Made by a program: the position numbers and the translations under genes
In this document: piece by piece, positions 48,699 through 57,722 of the stretch
How the letters are laid out: every line of letters starts with the position of its first letter
Position numbering within the stretch: position 1 is the stretch's first letter
Assembly: GCA_947624675.1 (NCBI GenBank)
Contig: CANQLI010000005.1
Span: forward strand, 62,001 to 126,000
Reading direction: 5' to 3'
Origin: an uncultured Clostridia bacterium
GTDB lineage: Bacteria; Bacillota; Clostridia; Oscillospirales; Ruminococcaceae
Length of the DNA: 64,000 nucleotides
Notes under the pieces: model-generated
What the model was told of the DNA's origin: nothing
The model's input: only the letters and a program-made list of their open reading frames with translations
Databases searched by the model: none

Positions 48699-50030
48699 TT
48701 ATCTAAGTTTTTCTTCGAGTAAAGCTTTCGCATCCTCATAGCCGGGCTTACCCAAAAGTGCAAACATATTTTTCTTATAGCTTTCAACTCCCGGCTGATT
48801 AAACGGATTCACTCCGAGCATATATCCTGAGATAGCACACGCCTTTTCAAAGAAATAAACAAGCTCACCGAAGTTCTGTTCATCAAGCGCGTCAAGCTCA
48901 AGTACGATATTCGGAACTCCTCCCTCTGTATGCGCGAGGACCGTTCCCTCAAAAGCCTTTCTGTTTACGACTGACATATTCTGATTCGACAAGAAGTTAA
49001 GTCCGTCAAGATTTTCAGGATCCGACTCAATAAAATAATCCTTTTTCGGTGTTTTAATGTCAACGACAGTTTCAAACATTACCCTAGAGCCGTCCTGAAT
49101 AAACTGACCCAGAGAATGAAGATCAGTTGAAAATACCGCAGAAGCAGGGAAAATTCCCTTTCCGTCCTTACCCTCACTCTCACCGAAAAGCTGTTTGAAC
49201 CATTCAGCCATCATTGTAAAGCACGGGTCATAGGATACAAGCATTTCAACACTTTTTCCCTTGCGGTATAAGATGTTTCTAAGAGCTGCATATGTATAGC
49301 AGTCGTTTGAATCATTCTTAGAATACTTGTCCATACCGACCCTTGCGCCCTGCATTATCTTGTCGATATCGCATCCCGCAACAGCTATCGGCAAAAGTCC
49401 TACCGCTGTGAGCACCGAAAACCTTCCGCCGATATCATCAGCAATTACGAATGTCTCATATCCTTCCTTATCGGAAAGCTCTTTTAAAGTTCCCCTTGCC
49501 TTATCGGTAGTGGCAAATATCCTGTTTTTTGCCTCCTCTTTTCCGTACTTATCCTCGACAAGCTTTTTAAATACCCTGAAGGCAAGAGCAGGCTCTGTTG
49601 TCGTTCCCGACTTTGATATTACATTTACGCATATATCCTTGCCTTCGCATATAGATATTATTTCGTTGAGATATGTCGGGCTTATGCTGTTTCCGACAAA
49701 GTATATGTCGGGAGTATCCTTTTTGAGGTTGTTGTAGTTAGGCGATCTTAAAAGCTCGATTGCCGCTCTTGCGCCAAGATATGAGCCTCCGATTCCAATA
49801 ACTATAAGAATATCCGCAGTTTTCTTGATCCTTTCGGCTGCCGCCTTTATTCTTGAAAATTCCTCTTTGTCGTAATTAGCCGGAAGATCTACCCAGCCTA
49901 AAAAATCATTTCCCTGACCGCTTTTTGATTCAATAAGATCATGTGCCGCAGTAACCTGAGCTTTTATCCCATCAAGCTCGTCCTGAGAAACCACCCCGGC
50001 AAGATACTTAGTATTAAGTTTTACAGCCAA
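48699..50030 (-). CDS. pgi: Glucose-6-phosphate isomerase
   Basis: A 443-residue glycolytic enzyme interconverting glucose 6-phosphate and fructose 6-phosphate. Family signatures: [16 protein letters not shown] (about 77-92), [11 protein letters not shown] (about 138-148), [11 protein letters not shown], and the C-terminal [13 protein letters not shown] with the catalytic Lys. Short Firmicutes-type version. Supplies the hexose phosphate pool that the glg genes at the window end draw on. Confidence 0.96.
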   Translation of the reverse strand: MAVKLNTKYLAGVVSQDELDGIKAQVTAAHDLIESKSGQGNDFLGWVDLPANYDKEEFSRIKAAAERIKKTADILIVIGIGGSYLGARAAIELLRSPNYNNLKKDTPDIYFVGNSISPTYLNEIISICEGKDICVNVISKSGTTTEPALAFRVFKKLVEDKYGKEEAKNRIFATTDKARGTLKELSDKEGYETFVIADDIGGRFSVLTAVGLLPIAVAGCDIDKIMQGARVGMDKYSKNDSNDCYTYAALRNILYRKGKSVEMLVSYDPCFTMMAEWFKQLFGESEGKDGKGIFPASAVFSTDLHSLGQFIQDGSRVMFETVVDIKTPKKDYFIESDPENLDGLNFLSNQNMSVVNRKAFEGTVLAHTEGGVPNIVLELDALDEQNFGELVYFFEKACAISGYMLGVNPFNQPGVESYKKNMFALLGKPGYEDAKALLEEKLR

Positions 50031-50093
50031 TAAAATTCATCCTTTCAAATACAATAAAAACAATAGAATAAAAAATTATTCTCATTTATATTT

Positions 50094-50122
50094 ATCATAC
50101 TATAATCTGCTTGTTTTTTCAA
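50094..50122 (-). promoter_or_regulatory. pgi promoter
   Basis: On the minus strand TTGAAA (50117-50122) and TATGAT (50094-50099) with a 17-base spacer, 63 bases before pgi. Confidence 0.65.
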
Positions 50123-50165
50123 GTCCTTTTTGGCAATTATTATTATTTTGTTCATTTTTTATAAT

Positions 50166-51326
50166 TTATTCCCCGATAAGAGCAGATAAAAGCTTTTTAA
50201 ACGCACCGAAAACGCTCAGCCTTTCTACATCCTTTTTTATCAACAAATCAGCAGAAAACACTGTGTTTTCACCGTTTTTTACAGCTATATTACCGACAAT
50301 GTCGCCCTTCTTCTTTGGTGCGGACACATACTCCTCTCTTTTTGCTTCGACCTCCATTTGTGATGAAGTCCCCCTTTTTATGACAAGCTTAAAGGGCTTT
50401 GAGAGCGACACGCTTACCTTTTCCACCTCTCCGTGTGTTATTCTCATATCGTCAAAAAATTCCTTATCGACTGTTGGCTTATATATCTGAAACTCCGAAA
50501 ACCCGTAGTCAAGCATATTCCTTGCGTCTACCGCTCTCATATCATCGGATGAGCTTCCGACAGCCACGCATACAAGTGACATATCGCCTCTTTTGGCGCT
50601 TGCCGCTATTATACAGCTTCCGTCATTACTTACACAGGCTTTTAATCCTGTTATACCGTTATAGCTCTTGACGAGCGTATTCTGGTTTACAAGCTCTGTT
50701 TTACCTCCCCTTACAAAATCCCGCCATTTTGTAAAGTAATCAAAAAGATAGTCCTTTTTTAAAAGCTCCGCACAAAGAAGAGCTGTGTCGTGAGCGGTTG
50801 TTATACTTTTATCTGAAACTCCGGTACAGTCTGAATATACCGTTTTTGTCATCCCAAGGCTTTTTGCCTTTTGATTCATAAGATTTAAAAACTTTTTCTC
50901 ATCGGCCTCCACCGCTTCGGAAATTGCGACACAAGCATCGTTTGCATTTCCTATTGTAACAGCTTTTATAAGCTCTGAAAGCTTTATTTTTTCACCGTTA
51001 TCAAGCCATATCTGCGGGTCCTGCTGAGAGTTTGCCCTTTCTCCGACGGTTATCTCGCTTTTAAGTGACAGCTTTTTTTGATCTATTTTTTCACAAGCCA
51101 AAAGCAGCGTCATAAGCTTTGTGAGATGAGAGGCAGAAAAGCTCTCATTAGAACCCGAACCCGCAAGAAAGCTCTTTGTACCGCTCTCCATAATAACATA
51201 CTTATCCGCTGAAACATAAAGTGCATTTTGCTTTTTTGACGCAGCGATTCCGTCTGCGTCGGCGCACAGAGAAAAAGTATTTGAAAATACAAAAATAACC
51301 GCCATTATAAAGGCAAGGCGTTTCAT
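50166..51326 (-). CDS. DacF-like D,D-carboxypeptidase homologue with altered active site
   Basis: A 386-residue secreted protein (signal peptide 1-22 or so) with the fold of D-alanyl-D-alanine carboxypeptidase and the C-terminal beta domain (from about 275). All three catalytic motifs differ: SxxK is HLTK at 67-70 (context FSASHLTKLMT), SxN is NAN at 127-129 (GNANDACVA), and KTG is KAC at 229-231 (GLKACVSNDG). The surrounding framework stays well conserved, so this is probably a stable non-catalytic penicillin-binding-protein relative rather than a decaying gene. It has no close operon partner apart from the HPr-like gene upstream. Confidence 0.85.
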   Translation of the reverse strand: MKRLAFIMAVIFVFSNTFSLCADADGIAASKKQNALYVSADKYVIMESGTKSFLAGSGSNESFSASHLTKLMTLLLACEKIDQKKLSLKSEITVGERANSQQDPQIWLDNGEKIKLSELIKAVTIGNANDACVAISEAVEADEKKFLNLMNQKAKSLGMTKTVYSDCTGVSDKSITTAHDTALLCAELLKKDYLFDYFTKWRDFVRGGKTELVNQNTLVKSYNGITGLKACVSNDGSCIIAASAKRGDMSLVCVAVGSSSDDMRAVDARNMLDYGFSEFQIYKPTVDKEFFDDMRITHGEVEKVSVSLSKPFKLVIKRGTSSQMEVEAKREEYVSAPKKKGDIVGNIAVKNGENTVFSADLLIKKDVERLSVFGAFKKLLSALIGE

Positions 51327-51402
51327 ATTAAAGTCTCCTTTATTCTTTTTGTTTTCTAGTTTAAGATTATGAAAAAGGAAACAAAAAAATACAAAAATAA
51401 AA

Positions 51403-51423
51403 CAGCCTGTAAATTACAGACTG
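51403..51423 (-). terminator. Terminator after the HPr-like gene
   Basis: A 9-bp stem (CAGTCTGTA with TACAGGCTG, one G-U pair) and 3-base loop, followed on the minus strand by TTTTATTTTTG. Confidence 0.75.
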
Positions 51424-51444
51424 CTTTACACTTAGTTATCCCGA

Positions 51445-51675
51445 TTAGTCAACGACGAATTTTTTAATGTCTGAAAGGAACTTTTCAGCGTCGTCCGTGT
51501 GAGCGACAAGCTCGATTTTGTTTGAAAGATCAAGGCTGAAGATACCCATAATAGACTTGGCATCGACCGCATACCTTCCCGAAACAAGATCAACATCAAA
51601 GTCGTACATAGTTACTGTGCTTACGAATTCCTTTACATCGGCGATAGACTCGAGTAAAACATTTACCTTTACCAT
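51445..51675 (-). CDS. HPr-like protein without the phosphorylatable histidine motif
   Basis: A 76-residue protein of the HPr fold. The regulatory-serine region is well kept (AKSIMGIFSLDL, 39-50, Ser41). The N-terminal GLHARP motif that carries the phosphorylated histidine in sugar-transport HPr is absent; residues 9-16 read ESIADVKE and there is no His in this part. It may act like Crh, as a serine-phosphorylated signal protein, or have another role. GAGGAGG precedes the ATG. It has its own promoter and terminator. Confidence 0.85.
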   Translation of the reverse strand: MVKVNVLLESIADVKEFVSTVTMYDFDVDLVSGRYAVDAKSIMGIFSLDLSNKIELVAHTDDAEKFLSDIKKFVVD

Positions 51676-51770
51676 AATTTTTCCTCCTCATTAAAATAAA
51701 ATTTTGGGCTTTGCCCTTCTTTTGGAAGAATACCCGTAGGAATTCTTGAGAGATCCCTCTCCACAACTTC

Positions 51771-51798
51771 AATATAGCACATTTTAGAAATTTGTCAA
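51771..51798 (-). promoter_or_regulatory. Promoter of the HPr-like gene
   Basis: On the minus strand TTGACA (51793-51798) and TATATT (51771-51776) with a 16-base spacer. The leader of about 90 bases has small hairpins, GAGAG-GGAT-CTCTC and GGGC-AAA-GCCC (51706-51716). Confidence 0.65.
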
Positions 51799-51817
51799 CA
51801 CTAATTTTTAAAAAAAA

Positions 51818-51846
51818 TTGAAAAAGCTATCAATTTGTTGTATACT
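51818..51846 (+). promoter_or_regulatory. mtaB promoter
   Basis: TTGAAA (51818-51823) and TATACT (51841-51846) with a 17-base spacer. Its -35 box is only 19 bases from that of the divergent HPr-like promoter. Confidence 0.75.
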
Positions 51847-51853
51847 ATTTAAG

Positions 51854-51907
51854 AACGGCAAAGCCGTTTGACCGTTTTTGTGCAATATGCACATCTTTAA
51901 ACAGATG
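51854..51907 (+). promoter_or_regulatory. Structured 5' leader of mtaB
   Basis: Three short hairpins follow the promoter: AACGGC-AAA-GCCGTT (51854-51868), TGTGCA-ATA-TGCACA (51879-51893) and CATCT/AGATG (51892-51907). The last two share bases, so they exclude each other. No known riboswitch recognised. Confidence 0.35.
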
Positions 51908-51944
51908 ATTTTGTTAAACAACTACAATAAGGAATCACTTTAAA

Positions 51945-53279
51945 ATGAAAATCTTATATTTGAATTTCGGATGTAAAGTAAATTCTTACGAGCTTGAAGC
52001 AATAAAACAAAAGGCTCTTGTCTCAGGTCATACTGAGACCGACGATATAAAAGCTGCCGACGCGGTTATAATAAACTCCTGTACTGTTACTTCACAGGCA
52101 AGCCGAAAGTGCAAAAACGCAGCAAAGTCAGCAAGGCTTCACAATCCATTATGCTGTATCGCTCTTATCGGATGCTTTTCTCAGGCTTTTAAAAATGATG
52201 TATGCGGACTTGAATACATTGATGTTATACTGGGATCAAAAGACAAGCTTTCTGTGATTGAACTTATCGAAGAATACTTAAAGACCGGAAATCATCAAAT
52301 TTCAGTAAATGATTTTACGAAAAACGACAATTTTGAGAAGATGTCAATTTCAAAGGGAAGCTTAAAAACACGCGCTGAACTAAAAATTGAGGACGGCTGT
52401 GATATGTATTGTTCATACTGCATAATACCTTTTGCAAGAGGACATATCCGCAGCAAAAATTTAAACGATATAAAAGATGAAGCCTCGGCTCTTGCTGACA
52501 GCGGACATAAAGAGATAGTTTTGACGGGAATAAACCTTTGCTGCTACGGAAGAGATTTAAACGGAATTACACTTTCTGACGCGGTTAAGGTCGTAAATGA
52601 TACATACGGTATCGAGCGAATACGCCTTAGCTCTCTTGAACCGGAGCTTATGACCGATAGCGAGATAGACAAGCTTAAAGCCTGTGAGAAGCTTTGCGGA
52701 CATTTTCATCTTTCGCTTCAAAGCGGCTGCGACAAAACGCTTAGAGCTATGAACCGCAGATACACCTGTGATGAATATGCAAGTCTTGTAACAAAGCTTA
52801 GAAACAGCTTTGATAACGCTGCTATAACAACAGACATTATGGTGGGATTTCCCGGAGAAACGGACGAGGATTTTTTGTGTTCACTTGAATTTGTCAAAAA
52901 GATCGGATTTTCTTCTATGCATATTTTTCCATATTCAAAAAGAAAAGGAACTGTCGCTTATAAATCAGTCGGACAGGTCCCGGAACAAATCAAAAAACAG
53001 CGCGCAAAAATAATGCGCGAAATCGCAAAAAAGCTTCAGAACGATTTTCTTAAGACACAGTCAGGTACGCTTCAGCGAGTGATTTTTGAGCGTGAAAGCG
53101 ACCCTAAATACCACTGCGGTCACACAGATAATTATACTAAGGTAAAGGTTTTAAGAAAAAAACAAGAAAATAATTTGCATAAAAAGAGTTTTTATGTTAG
53201 AATAGTTGATATAAAAGATGATTACTGTCTTGGAGAAATCGAAGACCCTACCCTCCACTCTTTGGAGAGTATGATGTGA
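51945..53279 (+). CDS. mtaB: tRNA t6A37 methylthiotransferase MtaB
   Basis: A 444-residue radical-SAM methylthiotransferase converting t6A37 to ms2t6A in tRNA. The N-terminal domain has FGCKVNSYELE (8-18) and the cysteines in NSCTVTSQAS. The radical-SAM motif C-x3-C-x2-C is in GCDMYCSYCIIPFARG (about 148-163). A TRAM-like C-terminal region follows. Motifs favour MtaB over MiaB. The next gene, purL, begins 25 bases later. Confidence 0.92.
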   Translation: MKILYLNFGCKVNSYELEAIKQKALVSGHTETDDIKAADAVIINSCTVTSQASRKCKNAAKSARLHNPLCCIALIGCFSQAFKNDVCGLEYIDVILGSKDKLSVIELIEEYLKTGNHQISVNDFTKNDNFEKMSISKGSLKTRAELKIEDGCDMYCSYCIIPFARGHIRSKNLNDIKDEASALADSGHKEIVLTGINLCCYGRDLNGITLSDAVKVVNDTYGIERIRLSSLEPELMTDSEIDKLKACEKLCGHFHLSLQSGCDKTLRAMNRRYTCDEYASLVTKLRNSFDNAAITTDIMVGFPGETDEDFLCSLEFVKKIGFSSMHIFPYSKRKGTVAYKSVGQVPEQIKKQRAKIMREIAKKLQNDFLKTQSGTLQRVIFERESDPKYHCGHTDNYTKVKVLRKKQENNLHKKSFYVRIVDIKDDYCLGEIEDPTLHSLESMM

Positions 53280-53304
53280 AATTATCAAAAAGGAGTTTTG
53301 TCAG

Positions 53305-56300
53305 ATGTCAGTTTATCGAATCTATTCCGAAAAAAAACCAGGCTTTGCCGCTGCTGCGGACTCTCTTTTGAGCGGTATCAAAAGCGTTCTTGGAATAAAA
53401 GAGCTTAAAAGTGTCAGGATTATAAACCGCTATGATGCAGAGGGACTAACAGAGAAAAGCTTTCTTTCGGCAATTCCAGTTGTATTTTCAGAGCCAAGCG
53501 TTGATATGTCGTATTATGAGCTTCCGAAGCTTGAGAGCGATGAGCATATCATAGCGGTCGAATATCTTCCGGGACAGTTTGACCAGAGAGCGGATTCCTG
53601 TGCACAGTGTATCTCCCTTCTTACAGGCGGAATGAGACCGACAGTCAGAAGCGCGAAAATACATATTTTCAAGGGGGATTTGAGCGACTCTAATATGCAG
53701 AAGATCAAAAACTATATTATTAACCCTGTTGAAAGCCGTGAGGCTTCTCTTGAAAAGCCCGATACTCTTGATACGGATTATACGATTCCCGATAAGGTTG
53801 AAACACTTGAGGGATTTATATATTCATCCGATTCCGAGCTAAAGGAGCTTATTGCATCAATGGGACTGGCTATGGATTTTGACGACATAAAATTCTGTCA
53901 GACTTATTTCAGGGACGAAGAGGGAAGAAATCCTACAATTACCGAAATCAGAATGATAGACACATACTGGTCGGATCACTGCCGTCACACTACTTTTCTC
54001 ACCATTATAGACGATGCACAGATAAAAGCTCCTTATATAGAAAAAACATACCAGGATTATATCAGGACCAGAAAACGGCTGTACCTCGGTAGAAACGACA
54101 AGCCGATGACGCTTATGGACTTAGCTGTTATCGGTGCAAAAAGGCTTAAAAAGGACGGACTTTTGGATGCGCTCGACGAAAGCGAAGAGATAAACGCTTG
54201 CTCTGTAAACATAAAAGTCGATGTAAACGGAAAAGAAGAAGACTGGCTTTTGATGTTTAAAAATGAAACGCACAACCACCCGACAGAGATCGAACCGTTC
54301 GGAGGAGCTGCGACCTGTCTCGGCGGAGCTATCAGAGATCCGCTTTCAGGAAGAAGCTATGTTTATCAGGCTATGAGAGTAACGGGAGCCGCTAACCCGT
54401 TAGTTCCGTTTGAGGACACAATAGCCGGAAAGCTTCCACAGAGAAAAATCACTGTCGGAGCGGCTCAGGGATATTCCTCATACGGTAACCAGATAGGACT
54501 TGCGACAGGTCATGTAAGCGAGATCTACCACCCCGGATATGCGGCTAAGAGAATGGAGATAGGCGCAGTCATCGCTGCCGCTCCTAAGAAAAATGTCAGA
54601 AGAGAACGCCCTGAGGTCGGAGATGTTGTTATTCTTTTAGGCGGAAAAACAGGACGCGACGGCTGCGGCGGAGCTACCGGCTCTTCAAAATCACACACGC
54701 TTCAGTCACTTGAGACCTGCGGAGCAGAAGTTCAAAAGGGTAACGCCCCTGAGGAAAGAAAGCTTCAGCGCCTCTTCAGAAACTCTGAGGTCACAAAAAT
54801 GATCAAGCGCTGCAACGATTTCGGTGCGGGCGGAGTTTCTGTGGCTATCGGAGAACTTACGGATGGTCTTGTGATAGACCTAGACTCTGTTACAAAAAAA
54901 TATGACGGACTTGACGGCACAGAGCTTGCTATTTCAGAATCACAGGAGAGAATGGCGGTAGTCATCTCAAAAAGCGATGTTGAAAAATTTATGAAGGAAG
55001 CTAACAAGGAAAACCTTGAGGCAACTCTTGTTGCGGTAGTTACTGCCGACAGGCGTCTTAAAATGAACTGGAAGGGAAATGAGATAGTAAACCTCTCAAG
55101 AGATTTTCTCAATTCAAACGGCGCGGAAAAGCATACCACCGTACTTGTACCTGAGCCTATATTCAATAACAACGAGGTCATTGAAGACACGGCAGATAAC
55201 TGGGAGGCTATGATCTCAAATCTTAATATTTGCTCTCAGAAGGGGCTTGTGGAATATTTTGACTCGACTATCGGAGCGTCTACGGTGCTTATGCCGTTCG
55301 GCGGAAAATATCAGAACACCCCGACTCAGGCAATGGCTGCAAAGCTGCCGGTTTTAAACGGAGACACTACCACAGCTTCTGTAATGGGCTGGGGCTTTAA
55401 CCCGTTTCTCTCTGAACAAAGCCCTTACCACGGCGCTATGGCAGCAGTAATAGAATCGGTTGCTAAAGTAGTTGCGACCGGCGGAAGCTACAAAGAATGC
55501 TGGCTTACCTTCCAGGAGTATTTTGAAAGAACTCAGGATGATCCTCAGCGCTGGGGAAAGCCGTTTGCTGCACTTCTCGGCGCATTCAAATCACAGACAG
55601 AGCTCGGCTGTGCATCAATAGGCGGAAAAGATTCTATGAGCGGTACATTTGAAAAAATAGATGTCCCACCGACACTTGTTTCGTTTGCGGTGTCAAAGAC
55701 CTCCTGTTACAATGTTATTTCACAGGAATTTAAGAAGCCGGGTTCAAGAGTTATACTGATAAGACCCGAATACGATGAGAACCGCTGTCCTGACTTTGAC
55801 AGCATAAAAGCTGTCTTTGAAAAAGTGGAAACACTTATCAAGGAGAAAAAGGTACTGTCCTGTTACAGTGTTGCATACGGCGGCGTATCGGAAGCTATCG
55901 CAAAGATGTCCTTCGGAAACAGAATAGGATTTAAATTTAATGTAGAGCTTACTCCTAAGGAGCTGTTCAGAGCCTGCTACGGAAGCTTTGTTATTGAGCT
56001 TTCGGATGAAGCTGAAACGGACGAACGCATAATAGGTGAAACGATAGAAGAATACAAGATAATTTCAACAAAATACACGCTTGATATTGCGAAGCTTGAA
56101 AAACTTTGGGAAGAAAAGCTTGAGCCTGTATTCCCTATAAAGGTTAAGAGCGTCAAGAGCGAAACGGTTGAAAAGTTCAGCTATACCGCTAATAAAAGGA
56201 AAGAGCCAATAACTCCTATTGCTAAGCCGAGAGTTTTGATTCCGGTATTCCCCGGAACGAACTGTGAGTACGATACTGCGAAGGTTTTTGAAAAAGCAGG

Positions 56301-57024
56301 CGCTATAACAGATATTTTCGTAATAAGGAATCTTACTCCGTCAGCTATTGAGGAGAGCGTTTCGGAAATGGAAAAGAGAATAAGGAATTCTCAGATCATA
56401 ATGCTTCCGGGAGGATTTTCAGGCGGAGACGAACCCGACGGAAGCGGAAAATTCATAACCTCATTCCTAAGAAACCCAAGCCTTACACAGTCTATAAACG
56501 AGCTTTTGACCTACCGTGACGGACTTATGCTGGGAATCTGTAATGGATTTCAGGCGCTTATAAAGCTGGGACTTGTACCGTACGGAGAGATAAGGGATAT
56601 GAGAGACGATTCTCCTACCCTTACATTCAATACGATTTCCAGACACCAGTCCAAAATGGTAAACACACGAATAGCTTCTAATAAATCCCCGTGGCTTTCT
56701 GGAACTAATGTGGGTGACATACACACTATCGCTATCTCCCACGGCGAGGGAAGATTTGTAGCCACCGAAGAAGAAATCAGACAGCTTGCGGAAAACGGAC
56801 AGATCGCAACACAGTATGTTGACTTTAACGGCGATCCTACAATGGATATACACTGCAATCCGAACTGCTCGATGTTCGCTATCGAGGGAATCACCTCTCC
56901 TGACGGAAGGGTATTCGGAAAGATGGGACACTCAGAGCGTATCGGCGAATGTGTTGCCAAAAATGTTCCGGGAATAAAGGACCAGAAGATTTTTGAAAGC
57001 GGCGTTAAATACTTCACAATGTAA
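53305..57024 (+). CDS. purL: Phosphoribosylformylglycinamidine synthase, large single-chain form
   Basis: A 1239-residue enzyme making FGAM from FGAR, ATP and glutamine. The synthetase half carries FKNETHNHPTEIEPFGGAA (about 316-334) and two PurM-like repeats. The C-terminal class I glutaminase has Cys in GICNGFQALI and His/Glu late in the chain. Single-chain form, with purS and purQ functions fused. It is on the opposite strand and 40 kb away from the other purine genes, downstream of mtaB. AAAGGAG precedes the ATG. Confidence 0.95.
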   Translation: MSVYRIYSEKKPGFAAAADSLLSGIKSVLGIKELKSVRIINRYDAEGLTEKSFLSAIPVVFSEPSVDMSYYELPKLESDEHIIAVEYLPGQFDQRADSCAQCISLLTGGMRPTVRSAKIHIFKGDLSDSNMQKIKNYIINPVESREASLEKPDTLDTDYTIPDKVETLEGFIYSSDSELKELIASMGLAMDFDDIKFCQTYFRDEEGRNPTITEIRMIDTYWSDHCRHTTFLTIIDDAQIKAPYIEKTYQDYIRTRKRLYLGRNDKPMTLMDLAVIGAKRLKKDGLLDALDESEEINACSVNIKVDVNGKEEDWLLMFKNETHNHPTEIEPFGGAATCLGGAIRDPLSGRSYVYQAMRVTGAANPLVPFEDTIAGKLPQRKITVGAAQGYSSYGNQIGLATGHVSEIYHPGYAAKRMEIGAVIAAAPKKNVRRERPEVGDVVILLGGKTGRDGCGGATGSSKSHTLQSLETCGAEVQKGNAPEERKLQRLFRNSEVTKMIKRCNDFGAGGVSVAIGELTDGLVIDLDSVTKKYDGLDGTELAISESQERMAVVISKSDVEKFMKEANKENLEATLVAVVTADRRLKMNWKGNEIVNLSRDFLNSNGAEKHTTVLVPEPIFNNNEVIEDTADNWEAMISNLNICSQKGLVEYFDSTIGASTVLMPFGGKYQNTPTQAMAAKLPVLNGDTTTASVMGWGFNPFLSEQSPYHGAMAAVIESVAKVVATGGSYKECWLTFQEYFERTQDDPQRWGKPFAALLGAFKSQTELGCASIGGKDSMSGTFEKIDVPPTLVSFAVSKTSCYNVISQEFKKPGSRVILIRPEYDENRCPDFDSIKAVFEKVETLIKEKKVLSCYSVAYGGVSEAIAKMSFGNRIGFKFNVELTPKELFRACYGSFVIELSDEAETDERIIGETIEEYKIISTKYTLDIAKLEKLWEEKLEPVFPIKVKSVKSETVEKFSYTANKRKEPITPIAKPRVLIPVFPGTNCEYDTAKVFEKAGAITDIFVIRNLTPSAIEESVSEMEKRIRNSQIIMLPGGFSGGDEPDGSGKFITSFLRNPSLTQSINELLTYRDGLMLGICNGFQALIKLGLVPYGEIRDMRDDSPTLTFNTISRHQSKMVNTRIASNKSPWLSGTNVGDIHTIAISHGEGRFVATEEEIRQLAENGQIATQYVDFNGDPTMDIHCNPNCSMFAIEGITSPDGRVFGKMGHSERIGECVAKNVPGIKDQKIFESGVKYFTM

Positions 57025-57029
57025 TATAA

Positions 57030-57060
57030 AAACAGGCTGAAAAATCGTTCAGCCTGTTTT
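57030..57060. terminator. Terminator after purL
   Basis: AACAGGCTGAA and TTCAGCCTGTT form an 11-bp stem with a 6-base loop, followed by T residues, 6 bases after the purL stop. Confidence 0.85.
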
Positions 57061-57180
57061 AATAATTAAGATAGAGGTGTACTAATAATCAGCATTATAA
57101 ATTCTTACGGCTCAAAAAGCGAGTCATCAATTTGTATTTACTAAGACTGCTTTTCATAGGAAAACGCAGTGATCTTGATA

Positions 57181-57209
57181 TTGACACCATCTGTCAAATC
57201 TAGTATAAT
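57181..57209 (+). promoter_or_regulatory. Promoter of the Lrp-aminotransferase-ispE group
   Basis: TTGACA (57181-57186) and TATAAT (57204-57209) with a 17-base spacer: a full consensus promoter 33 bases before the regulator. TGACA(N6)TGTCA symmetry overlaps the -35 region and could be an operator. Confidence 0.8.
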
Positions 57210-57242
57210 TATAAAAATCAGAATAATACGGGAGGCATATAA

Positions 57243-57722
57243 ATGGAATCTCTGTTAAAACTTCTTAAGAGAAATGCAAGGCTTTCAAACTCAGAGCTGG
57301 CGGTAATGCTTGGAAAGAGTGAAGAGGAAATAGCTTCTGAGATTGAGCGCCTTGAACAGGAGGGCATTATAAAGGGATACAGCACGATACTGTCTGAAAG
57401 TGCGGCTTTGGAAAACAGCGTTACCGCATATATTGAGCTTAAGGTTTCGCCCAAGGCACAGAGCGGCTTTGACGAAATAGCAAGAGCTGTCGGACAGTAC
57501 GACGAAGTGGAAAATGTGTGGCTTATGTCGGGAGCATATGATCTCGGTGTCACAGTAAAAGGAAAAACACTTCTTGATGTTTCTCTTTTTGTTTCACAGC
57601 GCTTGGCACCTCTTGACGGGATATTATCGACAGCAACACACTTTGTTTTGAAAAAGTACAAGGACAACGGCGTTGATTTAAGCGACGAAATAATTGATGA
57701 GAGAGGTCTTATAAGCCCATGA
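57243..57722 (+). CDS. Lrp/AsnC-family transcriptional regulator
   Basis: A 159-residue protein with an N-terminal winged helix (LLKLLKRNARLSNSELAVML, 4-23, then SEEEIASEIERLEQEGIIKGY) and a C-terminal RAM/AsnC effector domain (about 60-140). Such proteins sense amino acids. The stop overlaps the aminotransferase start by 4 bases, so it likely controls that gene and itself. The effector is not deducible. Confidence 0.9.
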   Translation: MESLLKLLKRNARLSNSELAVMLGKSEEEIASEIERLEQEGIIKGYSTILSESAALENSVTAYIELKVSPKAQSGFDEIARAVGQYDEVENVWLMSGAYDLGVTVKGKTLLDVSLFVSQRLAPLDGILSTATHFVLKKYKDNGVDLSDEIIDERGLISP

